Below are positions 10,126 through 21,645 of a DNA stretch of 64,000 nucleotides, piece after piece. The stretch is from contig OZ023206.1 of NCBI GenBank assembly GCA_963995525.1, forward strand, positions 29,880,021 to 29,944,020, read 5' to 3'. The translations under genes and the position numbers were made by a program. How positions within the stretch are numbered: the first letter of the stretch is position 1; each line of letters opens with the position of its first letter. This DNA comes from Escarpia spicata (taxonomy: Eukaryota; Annelida; Polychaeta; Sabellida; Siboglinidae). The notes beneath the pieces were generated by a model. It saw nothing but the letters and a program-made list of their open reading frames with translations. It did not search any database and had not been told where the DNA came from.

Positions 10126-13100
10126 TTTGTTCGACTGTAACTCACATTAATGAAAGACCATTTAATATACAATTCCTTATTCTGTAGCTCACACTGATGA
10201 AAGACCATTTAAATGTACAGTTCCATATTCTGTAACTCACATTGATGAAAGATCATTCAAATGTACAGTTCCTTATTCTGTAACTCACATTGATGAAAGA
10301 CCATTTAAAAGTAGTTCCTTATTCTGTAACTCACATTGATGAAAGACCATTTAAAAGTACAGTTCCTTATTCTGTAGCTCACATTGATGAAAGACCATTT
10401 AAAAGTACAGTTCCTTATTCTGTAACTCACATTGATGAAAGACCATTTAAAAGTAGTTCCTTATTCTGTAACTCACATTGATGAAAGATCATTCAAATGT
10501 ACAATTCCTTATTCTGTAGCTCACATTGATAAAAGACCATTTAAATGTACAGTTCCTTATTCTGTAGCTCACATCGATGAAAGACCATTTAAATGTACAG
10601 TTCCTTATTCTGTAACTCACATTGATGAAAGATCATTCAAATGTAGAGTTCCTTATTCTGTAGCTCACATTGATGAAAGATCATTCAAATGTACAATTCC
10701 TTATTCTGTAGCTCACATTGATGAAAGACCATTTAAATGTACAGTTCCTTATTCTGTAACTCACATTGATGAAAGATCATTCAAATGTACAGTTCCTTAT
10801 TCTGTAGTTTACATTGATGAAAGACCATTTAAATGTACAGTTCCTTATTCTGTAACTCACATTGATGAAAGATCATGCAAATGTACAGTTCCTTATTCTG
10901 TAACTCACATTGATGAAAGATCATTCAAATGTACAATTCCTTATTCTGTAGCTCACATTGATGAAAGACCATTTAAATGTACAGTTTTCCTTATTCTGTA
11001 GCTCACATTGATGAAAGACCATTTAAATGTTCAATTCCTTATTCTGTAACTCACATTGATAAAAGACCATTTAAATGTACAGTTCCTTATTCTGTTACTC
11101 ACATTGATGAAAGACCATTTAAATGTACAGTTCCTTATTCTGTAACTCACATTGATAAAAGACCATTTAAATGTACAGTTCCTTATTCTGTAACACACAT
11201 TGATGAAAGACCATTTAAATATACAGTTCCTTATTCTGTAACTCATATTGATGAAAGACCATTTAAATGTACAGTTCCTTATTCTGTAACTCACACTGAT
11301 GAAAGACCATTTAAATGTACAGTTCCTTATTATGTAACTGACATTGATGAAAGACAATTTAAATGTACAGTTCCATATTCTGTAGCTCACATTGATGAAA
11401 GATCATTTAAATGTACAGTTCCTTATTCTGTAACTCACATTGATGAAAGATCATTTAAATGTACAGTTCCTTATTCTGTAACTCACACTGATGAAAGACC
11501 ATTTAAATGTACAGTTCCTTATTATGTAACTGACATTGATGAAAGACAATTTAAATGTACAGTTCCATATTCTGTAGCTCACATTGATGAAAGATCATTT
11601 AAATGTGCAGTTCCTTATTCTGTAACTCACATTGATGAAAGACCATTTAAATGTGCAGTTCCTTATTCTGTAACTCACATTGATAAAAGACCATTTAAAT
11701 GTACAGTTCCTTATTCTGTAGCTCACATTGATGAAATACCATTAAATGTACAGTTCGTTATTCTGTAACTGACATTGATGAAAGACCATTTAAATGTACA
11801 GTTCCTTATTCTGTAACTCATATTGATGAAAGACCATTTAAATGTACAGTTCCTTATTCTGTAGCTCACATTGATGAAAGACCATTAAATGTACAGTTCC
11901 TTATTCTGTAACTGACATTGATGAAAGACCATTAAATGTACAGTTCCTTATTCTGTAACTCATATTGATGAAAGACCATTTAAAAGTACAGTTCCTTATT
12001 CTGTAGCTCACATTGATGAAAGACCATTAAATGTACAGTTCCTTATTCTGTAACTGACATTGATGAAAGACCATTAAATGTACAGTTCCTTATTCTGTAG
12101 CTCACATTGATGAAAGATCATTTAAATGTACAGTTCCTTATTCTGTAACTGACATTGATGAAAGACCATTAAATGTACAGTTCCTTATTCTGTAACTGAC
12201 ATTGATGAAAGACCATTAAATGTACAGTTCCTTATTCTGTAGCTCACATTGATGAAAGACCATTTAAATGTACAGTTCCTTATTCTGTAGCTCACATTGA
12301 TGAAATACCATTATATGTACAGTTCCTTATTCTGTAACTGACATTGATGAAAGACCATTTAAATGTGCAGTTCCTTATTGTGTAACTCACATTGATGAAA
12401 GACCATTTAAATGTACAGTTCCTTATTCTGTAACTGACATTGATGAAAGACCATTTAAATGTGCAGTTCCTTATTCTGTAACTCACATTGATGAAAGACC
12501 ATTTAAATGTACAGTTCCTTATTCTGTAGCTCACATTGATGAAAGACCATTAAATGTACAATTCCTTATTCTGTAGCTCACATTGATGAAAGACCATTAA
12601 ATGTACAATTCCTTATTCTGTAACTGACATTGATGAAAGACCATTAAATGTACAATTCCTTATTCTGTAGCTCACATTGATGAAATACCATTAAATGTAC
12701 AGTTCCTTATTCTGTAACTGACATTGATGAAAGACCATTTAAATGTACAGTTCCTTATTCTGTAACTCATATTGATGAAAGACCATTTAAATGTACAGTT
12801 CCTTATTCTGTAACTCATATTGATGAAATACCATTAAATGTACAGTTCCTTATTCTGTAACTGACATTGATGAAAGACCATTTAAAAGTACAGTTCCTTA
12901 TTCTGTAGCTCACATTGATGAAAGACCATTTAAAAGTACAGTTCCTTATTCTGTAACTCACATTGATGAAAGACCTTTAAATGTACAGTTCCTTATTCTG
13001 TAACTCACATTGATGAAAGACCATTTAAAAGTACAGTTCCTTATTCTGTCGCTCACATTGATGAAAGACCATTTAAAAGTACAGTTCCTTATTCTGTAAC

Positions 13101-14850
13101 TCACATTGATGAAAGACCATTTAAAAGTAGTTCCTTATTCTGTAACTCACATTGATGAAAGACCATTTAAAAGTACAGTTCCTTATTCTGTAGCTCACAT
13201 TGATGAAAGACCATTTAAAAGTACAGTTCCTTATTCTGTAACTCACATTGATGAAAGACCATTTAAAAGTAGTTCCTTATTCTGTAACTCACATTGATGA
13301 AAGATCATTCAAATGTACAATTCCTTATTCTGTAGCTCACATTGATAAAAGACCATTTAAATGTACAGTTCGTTATTCTGTAACTCACGTTGATGAAAGA
13401 TCATTCAAATGTACAGTTCCTTATTCTGTAGCTCACATTGATGAAAGATCATTCAAATGTACAATTCCTTATTCTGTAGCTCACATTGATGAAAGACCAT
13501 TTAAATGTACAGTTCCTTATTCTGTAACTCACATTGATGAATGATCATTCAAATGTACAGTTCCTTATTCTGTAGTTGACATTGATGAAAGACCATTTAA
13601 ATGTACAGTTCCTTATTCTGTAACTCACATTGATGAAAGATCATTCAAATGTACAGTTCCTTATTCTGTAGCTCACATTGATGAAAGATCATTCAAATGT
13701 ACAATTCCTTATTCTGTAGCTCACATTGATGAAAGACCATTTAAATGTACAGTTCCTTATTCTGTAACTCACATTGATGAAAGATCATTCAAATGTACAG
13801 TTCCTTATTCTGTAGTTGACATTGATGAAAGACCATTTAAATGTACAGTTCCTTATTCTGTAACTCACATTGATGAAAGACCATTTAAATGTATAGTTTT
13901 CCTTATTCTGTAGCTCACATTGATGAAAGACCATTTAAATGTTCAATTCCTTATTCTGTAACTCACATTGATCAAAAAACCATTTAAATGTACAGTTCCT
14001 TATTCTGTAACTCACATTGATGAAAGACCATTTAAATGTACAGTTCCTTATTCTGTAACTCACATTGATAAAAGACAATTTAAATGTACAGTTCCTTATT
14101 CTGTAACACACATTGATGAAAGACCATTTAAATGTACAGTTCCTTATTCTGTAACTCACATTGATGAAAGACCATTTAATGTACAATTCCTTATTCTGTA
14201 ACTCACATTGATGAAAGACCATTTAAATGTACAATTCCTTATTCTGTAACTCACATTTATGAAAGACCATTTAAATGTTCAATTCCTTATTCTGTAACTC
14301 ACATTGATGAAAGACCATTTAAATGTACAGTTCCTTATTCTGTAACACACATTGATGAAAGACCATTTAAATGTACAGTTCCTTATTATGTAACTCACAT
14401 TGATGAAAGATCATTCAAATGTACAATTCCTTATTCTGTAACTCACATTGATGAAAGACCATTTAAATGTACAGTTCCTTATTCTGTAACACACATTGAT
14501 GAAAGACCATTTAAATGTACAGTTCCTTATTATGTAACTCACATTGATGAAAGATCATTCAAATGTACAGTTCCTTATTCTGTAGTTGACATTGATGAAA
14601 GACCATTTAAAAGTACAGTTCCTTATTCTGTAGCTCACACTGATAAAAGACCATTTAAATGTGCAGTTCCTTATTCTGTAACTTCTAATTTTATTTTAAA
14701 AGTTATGACGGATTAGATTCGGTTGCTTTTGTTCGACTGTAAGTGTAGCTCACATTGATTAAAGACCATTTATTTGTTCAATTCCTTAATCTGTAACTCA
14801 CACTGATGAAAGACCATTTAAATGTGCAATGTGTTACAACTTATTTTGCT
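10126..14850 (+). repeat. 48-bp satellite with zinc-finger-linker-like translation
   Basis: Roughly 95-98 head-to-tail units read CCTTATTCTGTAACTCACAT, then TGATGAAAGACCATTTAAAT, then GTACAGTT. The plus-strand translation per unit is THIDERPFKCTVPYSV, and some units read HTDERPFKC. This resembles the C2H2 linker (H-TGE-K/R-P-F/Y-x-C), but each unit has one Cys and one His, so no finger could fold. One-base deletions (CCATTAAATG), two-base losses (AAAAGTAGTTCC) and Cys-to-Ser changes break the frame often. The longest open stretches are about 190 and 260 codons. I call it a noncoding satellite, possibly derived from a collapsed zinc-finger exon. Local higher-order copies lie at offsets of 192, 240 and 2816 bases. 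Confidence 0.9.
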
Positions 14851-16191
14851 CCTATTAAAGTACACAGTGGGTGGTATGGTTTAACTAGAAGCCATAGTTT
14901 CTCTTGATATTTCATACTCAATTAATAAAAGTGTATTTTAGCATGACAAGTGTTTTCTTTATCACATTAAGATACATATAACAGTACCTCCCAGTTTCAT
15001 TCAAATGTCTCCATTTCATGTTAACCCCAGCGGTGTAAGTATAACGTATACCATTTTATAGACTGCCAGAAATTGTTATACACTAAAAACAAGTATTCCA
15101 ATAGGTCTGCCTACCCTATTTTTTGGCAATAATTTTTTTTTTTTATGAAATGTTTTTCCTACCTACCTACCTACCCTATTTTAAAAATCAATGATATAGG
15201 AAACACAACTATATTTTGTTTTGCCATTACACATTACCAGTAGTTATTACCCACATGGAGACATTCTGTTTGTCACTGGAACAATGGCAGGCAGTGATCT
15301 GAGGCTAGTCCAATACACAGGCTTACAGCATAATCTCTGACACCAGGCTGCTCCACTCACCCACCACAGTGATCAGAGATAGGGCAAAGTCCACTATCCA
15401 GTTATAATTGTAAATCAGCAGGGAAATAGTAGGAACATTTAGATTTCTCCTGTAAATGGAATCTATGCATCAAGGAATCGCCAAGATTGATCCAGCTCGA
15501 AGCACAAAAGGGTTATTCTGCTCATAAGTTTCATAATATTAGTTACTATCAAAATTAATATTTAACATAATGTTTAAGTGTTTCACAGTGGCATCATAAG
15601 CTTTATGATTGAAACATGTCCACCATACAAAATAACTGCTAGCAGAATTTCCATCCCTGTTCATTGAGTTGATAATTATACATTGTTAGATAATCATTTT
15701 GTTTAATGCAAAAGAGGATTTATTATTAACATCAATATGTTATTTCCTATAATTTCCAACATAACAAGATTGTAACATTTTGTGTGCCAAAATGTCATAA
15801 ATTACATATATCTCTAGATACAAATGCTATATAATTTGAATTGATCTAGCAAGTTGTGTTAATTCTATAAGTGTGAACATGTTTTTTTTTTAAATTGATA
15901 AATATCTGATAGTGGCGGGTTATATGTAGGTGAAAATCACTGGACTGTTGATAAGCCTAAAGCTTCCTAGTTCACATGCCTTCAGTAGCCTGTAGCTTTG
16001 GGTGGGAATCTTGTCAAATAAGTTGTGTAGAAACGAAGCCAACCTCAATGTCACTGTTACGTATCCTAACTACAGCCTAACTACTTGTCTACATTTTACA
16101 CCTCAGTGTGTTCCTTTCACCATTCAACATAGTTTCAGGCAAGTGATGTTATAAAATACGGATAACATATTGTGTTCTATGCCATCTTTGA
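14851..16191. other. No recognised gene
   Basis: AT-rich. A short (CCTA)n run lies at 15160-15178 and a T-run at ~15128. I see no splice-bounded coding segment. Confidence 0.5.
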
Positions 16192-16305
16192 GGCCCAAAT
16201 AGCGCTCCAGTTTGTGTCAGTCTGCGCCGGAGGTTAGTGTGTAACACGCGTGATAAGAGTGATATAATCGCGCAGGTTGATACAAACCGGAATGCCATTT
16301 GGGCC
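16192..16305. mobile_element. Hairpin MITE family M, copy 1
   Basis: A 114-base element has 36-base terminal inverted repeats (16192-16227 and 16270-16305) that match at 29 of 36 positions. It starts GGCCCAAAT and ends ATTTGGGCC. All seven mismatches are transitions. A decayed relative is at 28147-28256. No coding capacity. Target duplication is unclear. Confidence 0.75.
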
Positions 16306-16429
16306 TACTGAATCAATGATATAATAAAGGCTGGCTACACACTGAATTGGAAAGAAATCAGAAACCTATAGAAGCCAAAGAAAAACAGGCCACTTGTGTC
16401 GAATCCAGGCCCACCTCGATATCACAGCT

Positions 16430-16945
16430 ATAACTTGAGTTTTGCCTAACTTTGATACCTACTAGCAATATTATAAAGGAGGGAATTGCAATAGTCAAGT
16501 CTGCTGCTAACAAGCGCTGTTGCAATAATTTTAGCAACAGAAAATGACACATACCGACGAATACGGCGAAGATCACGAACATGATCAAAACGTTTGAGAT
16601 ATGTGTTGTCGGAAATTGAAGTTAGTATCAAAGATCACTCCTAGATTCTGCACCGAGGTTGCTGGTGTGATATGATGATTCAAAATAGACGTATCAAAAA
16701 AACATCCAGTTTACTATGCTGCATTGGAGTACCAATAGTGATCAATTCTGTTTTATTTGCATTTAATTTCAATTTGTTGTCAGTCATCCAGTGGAAATAT
16801 CATGGAGGCAATCACTAAGTTGGTTAAAGGGAGCGATTGTTTGTATCCGGAAACGAAATATAGATCTGAGTATCATCAGCATAAAGATGATGATCAAAGT
16901 AATGTCTTTGTATAACGGGGCTCAAACAAACACCTTTGAAAATGT
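16430..16945 (-). pseudogene. Non-LTR retrotransposon RT fragment (YADD motif)
   Basis: The minus strand encodes, in several frames, consecutive parts of a CR1/L2-group reverse transcriptase: HHLYADDTQIYISFP (YADD catalytic motif), DISTWMTDNKLKLNANKTEL, NLGVIFDTNFNFRQHIS, then HVRDLRRIRRYVSFSVAKII and ALVSSRLDYCNSLLYNIA. Order and spacing fit the family, but frameshifts separate the blocks and both ends are truncated. The fragment cannot be active. It would have copied element RNA at a nicked target site. Confidence 0.9.
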
Positions 16946-17049
16946 ATAAGGTTTTTTTTAATGAAGGGGTAATGCATTTGGTTAGATGCCAAAACCAACT
17001 TTGTCAAGGGCTGAAGTTTGTATTTTTTTTATTAATTACAATTTATTAA
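16946..17049. other. Spacer between RT fragment and piggyBac-like element
   Basis: Short AT-rich spacer ending in the TTAA (17046-17049) that flanks the next element. Confidence 0.6.
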
Positions 17050-17680
17050 CCATTTCAGTATGACAGGACGGATTTCCGGCCACAATGTCTGTGACACTTC
17101 AGTACGACAGGCCGGTTATTCGGCATTGACGATGTCTGTTATTCAAATCGTTTTTACTCATAGTTATCCACTACATGGAGCCACTTTTTGTGTATGGTTG
17201 TCAAGGCGAATAAATTAGTTATATAACAGAGGTTATCATTTATTATCGATCAATAATAGTTATTGAAGATTTTCGGATTATGGATTATCAAAATCTACTG
17301 TGGCCACAATGGCTTACACCGTATGTCTTGGACAGACTATTTGATAGTTTTAGCGAAGAATCTTTGTCGAATGTTAACAATCGACACAATAATGCTGTCG
17401 GCAAACTTAGTATACAACTGTGTTCAGCAACTGCAAAAACGTTGAAATCTTGGTGGCCATCTTGGATTGCTGGTTACCATGATGTCGGAATGTAAAATGA
17501 TGTTGCTCATTTTACTCGCTGATTATCATACTTTCCGAAAATATATAACATTCTTATTCATAAAATGAATTTTAGTTGCTAAAATCTTGACTTGAAGTGA
17601 GGTAGTCCATTGTCTTGCATATTTACTGGGAATGCAGTATTCAGTGGCCACAGCTGGTCAGGGCTGTAGTACTGAAATGG
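17050..17680. mobile_element. Nonautonomous piggyBac-like element
   Basis: TTAA (17046-17049) is followed by CCATTTCAGTA. The right end is the exact complement TACTGAAATGG followed by TTAA (17681-17684). A TTAA target duplication with ends beginning CC is characteristic of the piggyBac superfamily. At the left end a ~43-base subterminal motif is repeated (17052 and 17092: TTCAGTAYGACAGG...CGG). The interior has only a 71-codon frame (MDYQNLLWPQWLTPYVLDRL...) with no DDE transposase motif. At 631 bp it would depend on a transposase supplied from elsewhere. Confidence 0.8.
17280..17495 (+). CDS. Small open frame inside the piggyBac-like element
   Basis: 71 codons from an ATG at 17280, tryptophan-rich (LLWPQWL near the start, SWWPSWIAGY near the end). 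It lies wholly within the element. I do not recognise a domain. It may be a remnant of an internal gene or chance. Confidence 0.25.
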   Translation: MDYQNLLWPQWLTPYVLDRLFDSFSEESLSNVNNRHNNAVGKLSIQLCSATAKTLKSWWPSWIAGYHDVGM

Positions 17681-17684
17681 TTAA

Positions 17685-18202
17685 TATACATTTCACTGTT
17701 ATCTAGTTATGATTGCTGACCTTGGTGTTTTGCACAGTTGCAAATAGCTGTCAAATGTTTTTCAACATGTGGATAAAGTTTATTGGGTGTCACGCAGTCA
17801 TATGATCACATAATTGGCATAGCATTGACAGCGCTCAAATGATTGTCACTGCACACCATGTAAATGTAATATCCAGACCAAAACACTGAAATTAAATATA
17901 ATAGTTTAATTAAATGAAATAATTATGGTTTGTTAAAACATATTTGGGAGGTGAAGATGTAAAAGTAGATGTAATTTATAACATGCACACATATACACGT
18001 GCACACACACTAATAATATATATATATATATGTATATATATATATGCATATCCTCATTAGCTTCTTAGCAAGACTGTCCATCTGTTGCTTTGTACGTGAC
18101 ATTGAGAATGCTTAATCCTTTGGATTGTTTATGCCAGTGAGCTCAGATATAGGATATTAGCGCTAAAGAAATAATATCATTATTATTATTACATGTATAT
18201 AT
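17685..18202. other. No recognised gene; small AT microsatellite
   Basis: Contains a (TA)n-like tract at 18015-18048. Nothing else was recognised. Confidence 0.5.
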
Positions 18203-18379
18203 AAGAATCACAAATATCAGTTTGTTTGTTTTAATGATTTTGGTTAAGAAATTGCAATAAATAAAGACTATATAATATATACATGTATATATGTGTATAT
18301 ATATATATATACAGTCTTTATTTATTGCAATTTCTTAACCAAAATCATTAAAACAAACTAACTGATATTTGTGATTCTT
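18203..18379. repeat. Large foldback with 67-bp arms
   Basis: Bases 18203-18269 and 18313-18379 are reverse complements at 66 of 67 positions. The 43-base loop is almost pure AT/TA. There is no clear target duplication. A transcript would form a long hairpin. It could be a foldback transposon remnant or a recent inverted duplication. Confidence 0.9.
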
Positions 18380-19084
18380 CAAACTGTATCTGTTCAGGAG
18401 GTGTCCATAGGCTAACTAAGCCAAATAATCCTCCTCGGCATCCAAACACACCTGGGAACGCACTATTTCTAGCAATCCACATATAACCACAAACCACTCA
18501 CAATAAAACAATCCTTATTAAATTACAATGAAAACCCAGTTATCCGGAGTCCACTCTTTATAAGATCAGTGAGATTCGAGCATGCTGACATTTGCTTCGC
18601 CATCTGGGCCGATTGTCCTTGGGAATAGTTCCGTCTCGGCTGTAGCAGACGTACATTTATATCCTGTCGATATGCGCACATGCATTCATGTGCATATGTT
18701 AGCACGGTGACGGTGATCGGGGGTCAAGATCGGCCACTTCCCAAAATAGTGTTGCATTGCACGGGTATTTAAGCAGGGCTGATTTAATCAATGCCACATT
18801 AGTGCAACATCGGGAGAAGATGAAACACTTCGACAGAAAGTGTTTTGCAGGTAAAACGCATATCGTTTTTGTTCATGTAAAATCATGTTATGTATAGCTG
18901 ACAAGCCACAAAGCATGGATTTGTTTATTTGACGAATACAGACATGGTTAGTTTTAGTGTAGATTTACGTCAAATGGATAATTTGTAATGTAGACCAAAG
19001 TACACATTTTCTTGTATACATACCACCATAAGTATAAAACAGAATATTTATACGAAAACATGTCTCTGTGGCTTCATGGGCCAT
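18380..19084. other. No recognised gene
   Basis: Sequence between the foldback and the next family A copy. No tandem repeats or exon-like segments were recognised. Confidence 0.5.
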
Positions 19085-19390
19085 CTATGATCTTAAAGCA
19101 AGGTTGTCCATTCCATTACCCAGAATAACCCGGGGTGGTCATTATTAGCAGGAAGTCTGCAGAATCTGTTGTCTGGAATGTCGGAACCACATAAACATCA
19201 AAGGGATGTCAGCAGTAATTGCTAAGTTTTGAAATGCATTGTTTAAAATTTGTACATTTCACAGCCACAACATTCAAATTGCAAACACTGTTTTGAAGTT
19301 ATTAAATATAATTTGACAGTCAGGGGTATACCATCGACATATTTATTCTAGGATTAATAACACTGTATTAATAAGTAAGGCACAGACAGC
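19085..19390 (+). repeat. Dispersed repeat family A, copy 3
   Basis: Shares GGGGTGGTCATTATTAGCAG, GGAACCAC and the AT-rich end TTTATTCTAGGATTAATAA with copies 5 and 6 (35.3 and 39.0 kb). Confidence 0.65.
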
Positions 19391-19619
19391 CTTCGTTTAA
19401 GTACAACTCATATAAATATACATATAAATCTTGCAACAACCACACAACTCGTAAAGACAGTGGACATTCCACACAACAATATTTGTCTGTCAGCGTCGAC
19501 TGTGGTTCATGTAAAAGCCACATAGTGAGGCACATGAAAGCTGCAGGAAATGTCAATTTCTATAAATGGCCCATAGACAAAGCACGGCACTAACACGCAC
19601 TGGCTCAGTTCAATAACAC

Positions 19620-19942
19620 ACCCGCCACGAATTGTAGCAAGACCTCACTCAAACAGAATTCCCCTGCTCGTCGAAGGAGCAGCCAAACACTTCACATGAC
19701 CACTCGACTACTTAGGCTGGAGTGGACAGCACGGTCAGCAAGGCGCGAGAGTGACAACTGAGACTGGACACTAACAACGGGACCACCCAGCGGCATAGTA
19801 AACTCTTCGAATTGATTATGCTTCAAAACGTTTCCTGCTCACGACGATGTACATCATCGAGACAATATGTGACGTCGTGACGATACATGTCATCGTGTCT
19901 CCGTGACGTCTTGCCACGAGTTCACTTGTTACATTCTTATGA
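19620..19942 (-). mobile_element. Possible solo LTR or LTR plus leader
   Basis: On the minus strand a GC-richer block begins TGTAACAAGTGAACTC (from 19942) and ends GGTCTTGCTACA (near 19632), i.e. TGT...ACA termini. ATTCGTGGCGGG follows and could be a primer-binding-site-like stretch. It contains several TGACGTC/GTGACG motifs. There is no second LTR or pol gene here, so this call is weak. Confidence 0.2.
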
Positions 19943-20149
19943 TGACCATATTACATTTACTTCATGGTAAATCAAGTACTTTTGTTTGCAATTTAGTTTC
20001 TTTAGGGCTTAGTTCTAATTGTAATCATTGCTGAAATGTAGTGGTTCTTAAATTTAAATTATAAGTTTTTCTTCAAAATGATGGGTTTTCGTTTTTATTC
20101 TCACCAAGAAATTGTTTATACAGGTGTGTTAAACAAGCAATGTTTGTTC

Positions 20150-20435
20150 CTCATGTACTAGTACTTAATTATATATTGTTAATACCACACTGTACAATAA
20201 ATGTTGAAGGTATAGTGCCCACCAAATTGCTTTTAATAAGCCGGAAACAGCGTTCGATATTTTAAAGTTGTGCCTACAAAATCTTCAAATTGTAATAAAT
20301 TTAAACATAATATTCAAACACTAAACAGTCATAATTTTTTGCCTGTAACAGACACTTTACCTTTGAAGTTCTTTGTTCCCACAAACTAACTAACTAGGAC
20401 AAACTACAACTGATTCAGTGAACTTCCTGCCAATA
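20150..20435 (-). repeat. Dispersed repeat family A, copy 4
   Basis: ACAATAAATGTTGAAGGTAT, CCAAATTGCTTTTAATAAGC, TTCAAATTGTAATAAATTTA and CTTTGAAGTTCTTTGTTCCC follow the same order as in copy 1. Confidence 0.65.
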
Positions 20436-21040
20436 ATTACATATTGGCTATTAAATATAAGTTCTTATACAGTGTAGGCTTGGGCAGGGATTTTTCACTG
20501 AAATTGCCTGTAGTTCTGACTGTCCTCCAGACACAGGTAAAACATGTATTGGAATAAAATATTATATATATATTATATCATAACAAACATCATTATATGT
20601 TCTGATCGAGTGTCAAATTTCTTTCTGATAACTCCAAAATTACACGTTCAGCGAGCTTTCAAAGAAACGGAAATGAAACCACGATTAACTGGCCATGGCA
20701 ACATGCTGCCTGTTCTAAGATGCTATGTTGCGCTGGCACCGAGCGTAGCCCTCTAAGTTAACTTTTTTGTCTAGGAGCCAAGTGGCTCCTACCTACATTT
20801 TTTTAGGAGCCAAATAAAAAAGTAGGAGCCAAGTAATTGTGTGTGCGTATGTGTGTAATTGTGTTTTCAGTATAAATTCAATCCAAATTAATCACAGACG
20901 TCCGTGTGAAATATAAATAAATTTAAAACATGTATGAATATGTGGCCAGATACTAACTTTATGCATTAAAGTACACTGGCAAAATTAATAACAGTCATAT
21001 GTGGAATCCCTGAAATTACCAATAATTACTGTAAATATAC
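20436..21040. other. Spacer with AGGAGCC hairpin cluster
   Basis: At 20772-20791 TAGGAGCC-AAGT-GGCTCCTA forms an 8-base-pair stem with a 4-base loop. AGGAGCCAA recurs twice more before 20835. No gene was recognised. Confidence 0.45.
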
Positions 21041-21275
21041 ATGTATGTATAGGGACACTGATTTTCCGTTTCAAAAAAGGCAAATTCTGTTTCAATTCTG
21101 TTTTATCAAAAAGGCAAATTTCATTTCAAATGACGTATTTTCTGTTTCAGAAAAAGGCAAATTCTGTGTCAAAATGACGCATTTTCCGTGTCAAATGATG
21201 CATTTCCTGTTTGAAGTGAAAAAGAAACCCATTTCTGTTCAGAAAAGTTATATTTTATTTCAAAGTTAACTTTGA
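21041..21275. repeat. Degenerate short tandem repeat (TTTCCGTTTCAAA type)
   Basis: Variants of AAATGACGCATTTTCCGTGT and AAAAAGGCAAATTCTGTTTC alternate with a period of about 20-40 bases, with many differences. Confidence 0.55.
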
Positions 21276-21534
21276 GAAATAAAACATTCTGTCAAATATT
21301 TAAAATATCACAATACTGCTTTACTGTGTGTTTAACTTTTCTAACAACATTTATTTGTGCTATATTTGCAACACAGTAACAACCGTACATAATCAATTTA
21401 GATAATAAAATAATTCCTCACACAATAACATAAATGACCGGTTGTTTCTATTGCAGCAGTGATTAATATATAAGTTAACAAATGTAAATGACACAAGCAG
21501 TCACAATTATGAATGTTTAAATCACTGCGCTTAG

Positions 21535-21645
21535 TGGACAGCCAGACCACAATCATGAAATGGTTTATGTTAGCGCCTTCCGTTCGCGTCCCCGTTTACG
21601 TCGGTTGACACGAGGTGCCATGACACTTCATAGCAATTTGCCTTG
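21535..21645 (-). repeat. Dispersed repeat family B, copy 2
   Basis: Reverse complement of the copy at 8131-8270. The shared core runs from GGTTTATGTTAGCGCCTTCC to the CACGAGGTGCCATGACA end. Confidence 0.65.
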
